Shown in pieces: positions 54,514 to 64,000 of a DNA stretch of 64,000 nt. Both the position numbers and the translations under genes were made by a program. This DNA is from Roridomyces roridus (lineage: Eukaryota > Basidiomycota > Agaricomycetes > Agaricales > Mycenaceae): NCBI GenBank assembly GCA_029378245.1, contig JARKIF010000003.1:434001-498000 (forward strand), given 5' to 3'. The first letter of the stretch is position 1; each line of letters begins with the position of its first letter. The notes beneath the pieces were generated by a model, which saw nothing but the letters and a program-made list of their open reading frames with translations, was not told the origin of the DNA and made no database searches.

Positions 54514-55897
54514 TGTCGGTCTACGTGGCAGGAGGGGAGATTGTACGCACTTCGATCCCAAATGGTTTGTCGGAATGAGGGCCGGACAAGGGCCGGATTA
54601 CGTACCAGCGGTCATTCCGACGTGCTGAAGTTTGCCTTGCTGTGTTTGTTGATCCGAGTCTTTCCCTCAACATCGACTCTGAGATCTAACACTCCAGCCT
54701 TGCGGCGAGCTCTTCTTCCTTTGACTTTTGCAGACGTCATTTAATGGAAGAAATCACTTGACTCTTCACTCTATAGGCCCCACGTTCTTCAGAATCTCCT
54801 AGAGAAATGATACCATTGGAAACTGTACGCGTTTTCGCAGTGCTCCGAGTTGTTTCAAGCCACGATGAATATCCTACGTCTTTTCTCGCGTTCACCGCAA
54901 GAAATGCGCGCACCACTCCCATCATTCTCGTCTACACCAAACGGCGTAAATGCCCTTCTCCTGTACGTACTCCACCGGTACTCCGATGACTCGTTGAATT
55001 GAAGAGAATTTCCCTCTCCACGGCAGGTCTCATGGAATACCACGGTCGGATGCTGCTTTGCCTTCGGATCAGCACGATTTTTTCTTTCCAGCTTCGACGC
55101 AGTGAACGTTCAGGAAAGCGGGTTCCCAGGCTCAGGGCACCAAGTACCTGGACTTTGGGCGCAGCCGGCTGTGATTTCAATCCCGATCTTGCGTGTCAGA
55201 GTCAGAAGCTTGAGGCTAGTGCTAGTGCAAGCGCCCAAGCGCGCCGCATCCCCAGCCCACTGGATGATGCAAACTTTGTGGACCGGGCCTCAGGCCATGC
55301 GTTGTCTTGACCTCTTGACCTCATCGCTCGGTGTTTGCCTCGAGTTTCGCTGGGCTTCGTTGACAGGAAATGAAATGCAAAGATATGCAGTGTGTGTGTC
55401 TATTCTTGACGCCGGAGCCTCCGGTACGTCCCTCGAGACGATCCTACGATCTGCAGTATAGCCCTACCGGTTGTTGCTAGCCCCTGCAGATTTATCAAAC
55501 TGACGGTTTCTGTCCAACCGTACCCTAGTACACAACGCGTCGGGGAGGCCAGAGTTTCCTCGGACATGGTGCCACGTCCTGTCACCTATCCGCGATATGC
55601 CTCGCTGCAGCCGGAAATTAAAAACGAGGTTGTTCGGCAAAGGAGACAAAAAAACGGGCAGGGCAGCTGAGCAGCGCGAAAGAGGTCCTTTGAATACATA
55701 CATTGTTCCCGTTGTGTTACAAAGAGAGTTGAGCAAAGCCCTTTACCGTCGCTTAGGTAAACAAGCAAAGAAAAAGAGAAAACTGGCTTGATTCTGATCG
55801 TCCTTGTCTTCTACCTCCACCAACGACCGTAACGTCTGGTACCCTGTCCTCGACTATTCTCTCCGAACCGCGTCTAATTGCCGCTTTTCCGCAGACG
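54514..55897. other. Intergenic region between permease and importin genes
   Basis: Divergent promoter region of the permease (-) and importin (+) genes. Plus-strand frames at 54999-55461 have no recognisable domain and lack a consistent start and splice sites. The 90 bp before 55898 are pyrimidine-rich with short CT runs, as expected of a fungal 5' leader. Confidence 0.5.
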
Positions 55898-58800
55898 ATG
55901 GATCTCCAAACACTCTCCAATCTCTTTGCAGCGACTCTGAGTGCCGATCCCAACGCGCGCAGAGCCGCAGAGCTCCAAATCCGCAAAGTAATTGCCTCCT
56001 CTCCTATGAAAGAGTCTATCACAGTGCCACTGACTCTTTTCACTTCATTAATTTCCTCCAGGTCGCCCATGAGACCGGTCTGATAGCGGCTCTTTTGCAA
56101 ATCATCGGTTCGGACAATATCGACCTGTGCGTCTCCCAAACGCGTCTTTTTCTCTTAGTACTAAGTCTCTGTCTAGTGCCACCCGCCAGGCCTGCGCCGT
56201 TTGGGTCAAAAATCGCGTCCACACGACCTACACCCTCGATGCCACCACCCGCCGTCCCGACCAAGCCCTCGTCGCGTCCTCCGATCGTGAGGCCCTGAGA
56301 AACAACATTCTGCCCCTGCTCGCCAGTTCTCCGTCGCGTGCCATCAGTCTCCAGCTCGCGAGCGCGCTCAAGACGGTTGTTGCGCACGACTTCCCTGACC
56401 GCTGGCCAGGCCTCATCGAAGCCATCAAGGGGCTCCTGACGAGCAACGACATCAGGCACGTCCACGCTGGATGTGTCGCCAGTCTTGAGGCCGTTCGCGC
56501 GTTCAGGTGCGTTGTTATCGATTAAAATTTTCTTATCATCTCATTGTATGCAGATTCCGCCAAAAGGCAGACATTCTGCCCCGTCTCATCACGGAGCTTT
56601 TCCCGACGCTGGTGGCGATCGCGACGCAGATGCTCCAGACACCGCCTAGTGCTGCCCAGGAGATTCCGACTATGCTGCATCTTATCCTCAAGATATACAA
56701 GACTAGTATCGTCGTGCACCTTTCGCCTCACCAACAGTCCGCCGAGAGTCTTGTGCCGTGGGGGCAGCTCTTGTTCGCCGTCATCAACCTGCAGATCCCG
56801 AAGGAAGCTGTGCCAGAGGACGAGGATGACCGTGAAAGAGCCGAGTGGTGGGCCGCGAAGAAATGGGCGTATGGTACCCTTGGACGGTTGTTCCATCGGT
56901 GCGTGTTCTTGACTCGTTTGTCCACCTGTAAGCTCATCCTTTTATAGGTTCGGCAACCCCTCCCAGCTCCCCAGCGCGTTGCAAAACGACTACGCCGCGT
57001 TCGCGGCGCACTTTGTCTCCGTCTTTGCCCCCGAGATCTTGGCCATCTACCTCCGCCAGGTCGAACTCTACGTCGCGGGCCAGGCGTGGCTTAGCAAGAA
57101 ATGCCAATACCAGATCTTCAGCTTCTTCACCGAATGGTGAGTTCTGGGCACCCGTTATTTCTCTAATTTACTCATGTATATACCTTGAAGCATCAAACCC
57201 AAGTCTACTTGGACGCTGCTCAAGCCCCACACTCAGAAGCTCGTCGAGTCGTTTGTCTTCCCTCAGCTCAGCTTCAACTCAGACCGCCAGGCCCTCTGGG
57301 AGGGTGACCCGGTTGACTATGTCCGCATCTCCGTTGGTGAGTGGTTTGAATCGCTATACCTATCCACCAACTAATTCTTGCAACCAGATGAATACGAGAG
57401 TTTCGCGACGCCCGTGTCGGCGGCGACGACCTTCCTCTTCTCCCTCGCGAGCAACCGTACCAAGGCGTGCTTCATGCCCATCCTCGGGTTTATCAACGGC
57501 GTCCTGCGCTCGTACGGCTCCTCTCATTCCTCAAACAGCAAGAGATCTTACTATTTAACTCAGTAACACATCCGCGCCCCAGCGTTTCGGTGCACTTAAC
57601 ATGACCGCTGCGCTTGGTCCTTGGATCTTGCGGCACCCGGATGTCGTGAACAATATGGAGCAGTTTATTCTGCAATTCGTTACGCCCGAGTTCCAGAGCC
57701 CCGAGGCGTACATGCGGGCTATCGTGTGTAAACTGCCGCTTTTCCCTGCCAAGCTCCTGATGATGTACATAGGCTTGCGAAGTCCTCGGCACGTTTGTGA
57801 AGGAGGGACTCAAGTGGTCTTCGGATGAGCACCTTAACGTCCATTTCCAGGCCGTTGCACACGCCTTGGATGACCCCGAGTTCCCCGTACGCGTGCAGGG
57901 GGCCCTCGCGCTTACGGAGATGATTATTTTGTATGATTCAGGTATGGTAAAGTCGACTTCTCTGCCCTTCTCCCACTGAAGATGCCTTAGTCAAGACGGC
58001 TGTGTCGCCGCAAGTTGGCAAGGTCATCCAAGACCTCCTCAAACTCTCTGACGAGACGGATCTCGACATCCTCAATCGCAGCATGGAGGTCATGGTGGAG
58101 GCATTCCAGACGGAGCTCCTCCCCGTCGCGGCGCAACTTACTGCGCGTCTCGTAAGTGTTTGTCACCATCCGATTCTCCGCCAGGCTTAATACCCCTGGT
58201 AGTGCGACTCGTACCTCCGGTTGATCAAGGAGAGCATGGCGGCGGACGAGGCGGTTGACCCCGACGCGAGCCTTGACACGATGCTCGCGGCCGGTGACGA
58301 CGACAAGACGTACGCGGCTATGGGTGTTGCCAAGACAATTGGGACTGTACGGGTGCCTTTTGCTCTACTTGCTGGGTATGACTGACTGCTTGCAGATTGT
58401 CTCGTCGATTGACAGCTCGCCCGAGATCCTCGCCCAGGTCCAGGAGGTCATCATCCCCATTATTACGTTCACCTTCAAGAACAAGATCCTCGGTGAGCAC
58501 TAGGTTTTTGCGAGTTTACGTGTCAGGGCTCAACGATATGAATTTGTAGACCTCTTTGATAATATGTACGACTTGGTGGACAGCTTGACGTTCAAGCTGC
58601 GCGCCATCTCGCCCAACTTTTGGCCCGTCTTTGAGCTCACGTACAACCTCTTCAAATCGGATGCTGTCGACTTCCTTGAGGGTGCGCCTTGCGTTTGGAT
58701 GTCGCGTCCGCGTGTAGCTGACAATATTCCGTAGAGATGCTCCCGTCCCTGGATAACTTTGTTTCGTACGGGAGCGACATCATCAAGGCGCGCCCCGAGT

Positions 58801-59959
58801 ACCAGCGGATGCTTCTGGACATCTACACCACGTCGATTGCGAGCGAGCATCTGGGTGAGAACTGACCGCGTCAATGGATGCAAGCTCGCCGAGTCCATCC
58901 TCCTCAACCTGCGCGGGAGCGTTGACGATGTATGTCCCTCGCTTTGTTCTCGTGTTCGTCGCTAACGGTCTTGCAGGCCCTCCAACCCATCATTGTGACT
59001 GCCCTCAGCCAACTCGACAAGGCGGACACGGCAGCACTGCACCTCGCCAACTTGGAAGTGCTCGTGAACGCGGTGCTCTACAACCCCGCTGCGGCGCTGC
59101 ACATCATGGAGAGCACACAAGCGGGTGCTGCGCGGGTGTTCTTTGATACGTGGTTTGCTGCTATCAACGACCATGCCAAGATGCCGCGTGTGCATGACAA
59201 GAAGTTGTCGATTCTTGCTCTGTGTGCGTTGCTCGAGATGGCGCCTGGGTCTGTGCCCGAGACGCTCAAGGAGGGGTGGCCGGGTATCGTTGGTGGGGTG
59301 CTCAAGATCTTCAAGGACCTTCCGGGGGCTATCGAGGGTGAGTGGGGTGGTCAGTGGAGATGGATGTGCCTGAGGCTGACGGTTCTTTCCAGCGCGCAAG
59401 GCCCTTGAGGAAGCCGAGGTGGACGACGACACGGATGACATCCTGGATGAGAAAATCCTAAACATGAATGAGGATGATGGTGCGATTTTTTTTTTCTCGT
59501 CCTGGATCTTGGTTCATGGTTTCCTTAGAGGACGTGTGGGACGAAGACTCTGCGTATCTGGAAATGCTCGCCAATGAGGTACGCCCACGCTGGTATCATG
59601 TATCAAGAGTATTTCTGACTTTGACATTCCAAGGGTGCGCGCCTCCGAGAAAAATCCGAAAAGGCAGAGGCGGGTGAAGTTGATGAGGAAGAGGAGGACG
59701 AGGACGATATTGTGGAGGAACTCGGGTACATCAGCGCCCTCGACAACGTGAACCCGTACACATCCTTCAAGCAAGCGCTGACTGGTGAGCCGCGCGTCCC
59801 TTTGTTTGCATCATACTGATCTCTTTCTTTACAGCCTTCCAAATGCAAAACGCCCCTGCTTACCAGGCTGCGACGACCTCGCTGAGCATTGAGCAGCAGA
59901 CACTTCTCATGGAAGTCATGCGGATAGCCGAGACGGCGGGTGCGACGCCCACCGCCTAA
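55898..59959 (+). CDS. Importin-7/8 type karyopherin-beta (Nmd5/Sxm1-like), one-base frameshift
   Basis: Nuclear import receptor, about 1,039 aa if the frameshift is discounted. Exons: 55898-55987, 56062-56126, 56177-56506, 56554-56898, 56948-57136, 57191-57336, 57388-57511, 57564-57723, 57773-57941, 57991-58151, 58203-58346, 58396-58492, 58550-58681, 58735-58929, 58977-59337, 59393-59479, 59529-59578, 59634-59784, 59835-59959. The N-terminus MDLQTLSNLFAATLSADPN and AELQIRK start the importin-beta N-terminal repeat; QACAVWVKNRV and DFPDRWPGL follow. HEAT repeats fill the body, with the acidic loop EVDEEEEDEDDIVEELG and C-terminal NPYTSFKQALTAFQ typical of IPO7/8 and Nmd5. In exon 14 the conserved HLGEN...DRVNGCKLAE is split by one extra T (near 58864), creating TGA. 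In a likely essential gene this suggests a sequencing error. Confidence 0.88.
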
Positions 59960-62900
59960 CTTGTCTGCTGGTTCCTGTTGGATGATTCTTTCCTTACTTA
60001 CTTTCCTTACCTCGCTCTGCATCTCATTTTTTTCATCACGATCTATGTCTGTCTACATTAAACAACCTCTTAACGGTTTCCTTCTTCATTATAAAGCGTG
60101 CAGTCCGGGATTAGTATTTACATGTGTCAGGCATAATAGTTCTCGGAGAATGCAATCCAGCGATTGGTTTCCGTTGCAACTCGTGAGCGTACGACGTCTT
60201 GCATGGTGCAAAGAAATCTGCAGCTGATGACTAATTGTACCCGAGTCCTGCTCCCGCGTCGTGCAACGTGTTTTCGGTATTTTCAAGCAGCCCGGCCCCC
60301 GAGAGACGACGAGGAGCGCGGTCTTCTGTTTCTCAAAGAAATATTGATCCACCAAAAGAGAAACACCGGCAGGCCCACCCAGAACCGAATCCGAAGCCGC
60401 GGCGTCAATAACTGCGAAGCGTCGACGCCGTAAGTACGGTAAGTACGGTTCACCTGTTTTTTCGCCGTTGACGGACTAGAGCGGAGATCCCGGGACACTC
60501 GCGGAATAGGAAGGCAAGAACCGACTCGGAGTCCTGCGAAGGTCGGTGTACAAAGACAGGGGCCGGGTCGGACGGCGTCTCACGATGTGAAAGAAGGGAG
60601 GCATGACATTGACAATGACATTGCTCCCGTCGGGCAGCAGCTAGTGACCCACCGACAGGCGGCGAGACAGATTCGACGCGGACGCGGATCCGGGGTGTTG
60701 TCGGCTCGGTGGGAATTTTGGCAGGCTCATTCTCCAATTCGAATTCTCTACGAATTCTCTCATACCCACAGGTGCGGGGACTAGCATGGTCTCTCAATCG
60801 AAGCAGGAGCGTGGAAAAAGCGAGATGGGCGGACGCGAGGAGACAGACGCACGCAACAAAATGAAGAAGAAAAAAGCTTCTGTCAAAGATCGACAAGTTT
60901 GAAACGCTCCTGTGCGTTCAACGCGTTTGCGTCGGAGGATGCGCCATCGAATCGACTTCAAGTTCAATTTCATTCCGGATCAAGTGGTGAGCCGCGAAAC
61001 TTCCTTTCCTTTGGGTGCGAGTTGTCGAAAGACTCTGAATCGAAACGGTAGAAGCCGGACCGCGACGCCACCTTCTTTGCCTCAACCTATTCGCAGATCG
61101 TCTACATACTTCTCATTCAACTCCTATACGCTGCACAGACTGGGAATGAAATGAATGAAGAATGCACATGCACGACGATGCGATGCGACGTTTTTTGGTA
61201 TACATAATGTACGTTCAGCTGACAGAAAGCCAGTTTGACTGAATGTGGCATTGGCAGGAATGACGACGCGTCAAGACGCGCTCACGAGTCACAACAACGT
61301 ACGTGCGACGGAGACAGGGACCGTTCTCACACACTAATTATTTCCATACAATCTCCGACGTCCAAGGAGGGTGGTGACCTCGGTGTTCTCGACTTGGAAA
61401 TTTTCGCGATTCGGTATAGTCGAAATCTCACGCCGTTTTTTTTATCTAGACGCGCAGAAGAAAGAGCAAGTCCCCGTCCTTCCAGTTCTCAAGGTGCGCC
61501 TCCACTCACATGCTTCTCAAGCTTACCACTGGCAGCATCGGGCTTTGGGCCGGCCATCCGACACCCGACGACTCGTATGACTCGTAACTGGCGCCCCTGG
61601 CGAAGCTTGCTTGCTTGCCGCCCACGTAATTCAGCGGGGGGCTGTTCTTCTGACGTGTACAAGGACCTCGCCTCGAATCGTGCATCGTGTCCATCCATCC
61701 AACCTCTGCTCTCGACACAGTGATGATTACTTCCTGGCTGCAGATAACACTTCAGGGCGTCGATCGAAGACGCAAGATGATGATGGTTGGTGGGCAACAG
61801 ACAGACAGAGATTCTATTCTTCTTGCTGTGCCTAGTCGAATCAACGCCGACTGATTCTAGGGCTGTATAAAAGTGTGTGTCCAGCCCAGCCCAAGCCCAA
61901 TCCATCTTCCGCACTTCATTTTTGATACATAATATCAGGGGCGCCGACGGAGTTGGCTATGCAGATGCCGAGGTTGGTGGCGTTCGTTGGAATTTAGCAA
62001 TCGAGCAGCCTTGCGTATGTATTTTCAACTGAACGTGAGTCAGTTTCCTGATAACAAGTCGACAATCAGGATAGATACTAGATAGATAGATAGACGGATA
62101 AAATGCTCGCATTGCATTTCTGGATCCAATCCGCCACGACCCGACTATCAGAACAAGAAAGAGTCAGTCGGGAGTCACTGGCGTCCGATTTTAGGGTTAG
62201 ATGAAATTACAGCCGAGCATGGGCACGGGGCTGCTCGGGTGCACCTGTGGAGAGCCAGAATGGGAAAAGGCTGGTGTGGCTAGAAATTGTGTGGGTGTGG
62301 CGCCTCCTCCACGCATCGCACGCCGCCTGGATGTCGGTCCGTGCGCCCTTCCCTTCTAGAAGCTTTGCGCGGATGCATATGCTTTTTGATGGCCTTCATT
62401 TGTGTGTGGGTTCCATGCATGCATGCTTTGCCCGGGCCCAGGAACAGTCGACAGGTCCAGTCCAGTCCGTTGCCGTTGATCCAGTCATCGTTCGTTCGTC
62501 GAGGTTCCTTCCTTCCTTCCTTCCATCTAAATCGTGCCCGTCAAATTTGATCTACGCGAACGAAGGGAGGCTCGAGTAAGCGCAAACGCAAGCTCAACAC
62601 GATCGGCAATTTCGAAGCGGTGGCTGGCGTTCCATTCCATTCCATTCACCCATCCGGAGTTGCATATTGCGAGTCCGAGAGCACGCACCAGATGCAGGAT
62701 AGGATGGGATCGTCCCCGATAGGGCGAGCGGGTTGCCCAAATCTGCATTGCATTGCAGTCCGAGGGTGCGTTGATCAATGAAATGAAATCTTCTTTTTTT
62801 TGAATAAGCCGAACGGGAACGGCCGTAGATGAGATGAGAGTCAAAGGCAAGGATTATTCCAGGGAGACGGGACGCGTTCGAGGGCGATGCGATTGTAATC

Positions 62901-63513
62901 TCGGGCCTCGGTGAAATGTTGGGAGACGAGTCAGAGGTAGTCGAACCAGAAGCATGAGAAAAAAAGGTGGATGGATGGAGATTCGATTTCGAGAAACGCG
63001 CGCCAGAGAGGAGTTCGAGTGAGATTCAGACGGAGCGCCTCTCCTCTGGGCTAGCTATACCGAGAAGAGTTATAATTGAGCGAGAGTGAGGAATGAATGA
63101 ATGTGCTGGCAGCCGTTACACGCCGACGCAGCCGCAATGTTCCGAAGGCACGGACTATCTGCGGATGGTTGCAGTTTCTCCGCCGGTGTCCAATGTCCCT
63201 GTTGAAAGTTCATGATTCACGCATGCATGATTCTTCTTGAACGCCACTAGTTCGCCACGTTCCAGCGGTGACTCGATTTTCTGTGATCAAGGGTACAGGA
63301 GCAAGGAAATTACCGGGACAAATGACATTCTGTGGGAGGGCGTTTAGTAGGCTTTAGCGTCGGCCAGTACAGCTCCGATCCAGATTCCAGAAACTCCGCC
63401 GTCGGCATCTGATTCTCAGGCATCGGGAGACGCCCTCGGGTGCAGTTCCTTTCCACACCGTCCACGCAGTTCTCGGATTTGGGGCACTCGGACTCGGAGA
63501 CTCGGACTCGGAT
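59960..63513. other. 3.5-kb gene-free interval with simple repeats
   Basis: I find no gene. Open frames are under 165 codons, overlap on both strands and show no domain. Simple sequences: GATA repeats near 62080-62095, TTCC repeats at about 62503-62525, GAATGAATGAATG near 63092, and CATGCATGCATG near 62416. Such an interval next to two housekeeping genes may hold long untranslated regions, a non-coding transcript or a diverged gene I failed to see. Confidence 0.45.
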
Positions 63514-64000
63514 ATGTGCGTTGGTTTCTGGACCCTCGAACATCCCGACTATGCCTTGTAGGTCCAATCTTTCTCTTATCATCAAGAAATTCACATTCGT
63601 AATAATCTCGTCTAGAATCTTGTGCGCGAACCGCGACGAGTTTCTGGCGCGCCCTACGCGTCCTGCTGCTTTCCATTCATTCGGATCGGAACACGACGAC
63701 GACGATCAGAATCGACGCGTACTATCCGGCCTAGACGTCTCTGCAGGCGGTACCTGGCTCGGCATCGCGCCCTCCACAGGCAGGATCGCGTTCCTGTACG
63801 TTCCACACCCAATAACTTCCAAGATAGTACTACCTACTCACTAGAAAATTAATGCTACCAGGACCAATATAACCGAAACCCCGCAATCCCTCCCATCCTC
63901 GCGTGGCGAACTAGCACCCCTATTCCTCCTCGCCCCCGAGTCTCCCGATATCGAAAAGCTGTACCCCTCCTCGGCGCAATACGCAGGCTTCAACCTCCTC
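63514..64000 (+). CDS. TANGO2/NRDE-domain protein, 5' part (runs off the window)
   Basis: Exons 63514-63557, 63616-63795 and 63862 onward, phases agreeing. The start is MCVGFWTLEHPDYALILCAN then RDEFLARPTRPAAFHSFG. Next come RRVLSGLDVSAGGTWLGIAP and IAFLTNITETPQS, and the frame is open to the window edge at LYPSSAQYAGFNLL. NRDEF after the first strand, with GGTWLGI and TN.TE, defines the NRDE (transport and Golgi organisation 2) family. Cys2 is in the position of the N-terminal nucleophile-like cysteine. The family acts in the secretory pathway or in lipid and haem handling, depending on organism. The gene is incomplete only because the window ends. Confidence 0.88.

Noticed and set aside
60450..60896. 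148-codon minus-strand frame in the 3.5-kb gap
   Set aside because: Low-complexity Arg/Ser/Pro composition, no splice sites or motif.

Overview
The window looks like nuclear DNA of a filamentous basidiomycete, most likely an Agaricomycete. Genes are split by many short introns (about 43-75 bp) with fungal branch points. The gene content fits: a NACHT-ankyrin receptor with a glycine-rich N-terminus, three BTB/POZ genes in 6.5 kb, a DUF6534-type membrane protein, a family-14 polysaccharide lyase and allantoate-permease-like transporters. There is no operon structure, no CRISPR array and no RNA gene I can support. Species cannot be named from sequence alone.

Layout. 1-8.9 kb: dispersed repeats, a Yen1/GEN1-like Holliday-junction resolvase (1.7-3.5 kb, +) facing a small uncharacterised gene (3.7-4.2 kb, -), a SAP-like gene (5.5-6.4 kb, -), then decayed GC-rich DNA. 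9.0-16.5 kb: a large NACHT-ankyrin gene whose repeat region has expanded by near-identical tandem copies. A terminal-inverted-repeat element cuts its 3' part, and ankyrin relics and LTR-like DNA follow. 16.7-28.7 kb: accessory DNA with two uncharacterised genes (one long, 19.3-21.3 kb), a dead ubiquitin-conjugating-enzyme gene interrupted by a hAT-like element with a clean 8-bp target duplication, and a further ankyrin fragment.

28.7-41.9 kb: a segmental duplication whose two arms flank an intact DHA1-type MFS transporter (33.4-35.7 kb). Each arm holds an intact 187-aa membrane-anchored protein gene and a broken polysaccharide-lyase-14 gene; the two lyase copies have different lesions. The second arm also gained another hAT-like element (8-bp target duplication) inside a minisatellite and keeps an intact BTB gene, of which the first arm has only a remnant.

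41.5-48 kb: three BTB genes (the third with a one-base frameshift) and a DUF6534-like membrane protein. 48.1-54.5 kb: two tandem allantoate-permease-like MFS genes on the minus strand, the distal one decaying. The spacer between them is duplicated at 44.6-45.5 kb. 55.9-60 kb: an importin-7/8 (Nmd5/Sxm1-like) karyopherin. 63.5 kb to the end: the 5' part of a TANGO2/NRDE-domain gene. Housekeeping genes therefore sit at both ends and the middle 45 kb is rearranged accessory DNA.

One feature cuts across the window: GC-AG introns, mostly with the GCAAGT donor, are needed to keep frame in several genes. All exon models were inferred by eye from GT/GC-AG sites, reading frame and family similarity; no search was run and boundaries may be a base or so off where noted.
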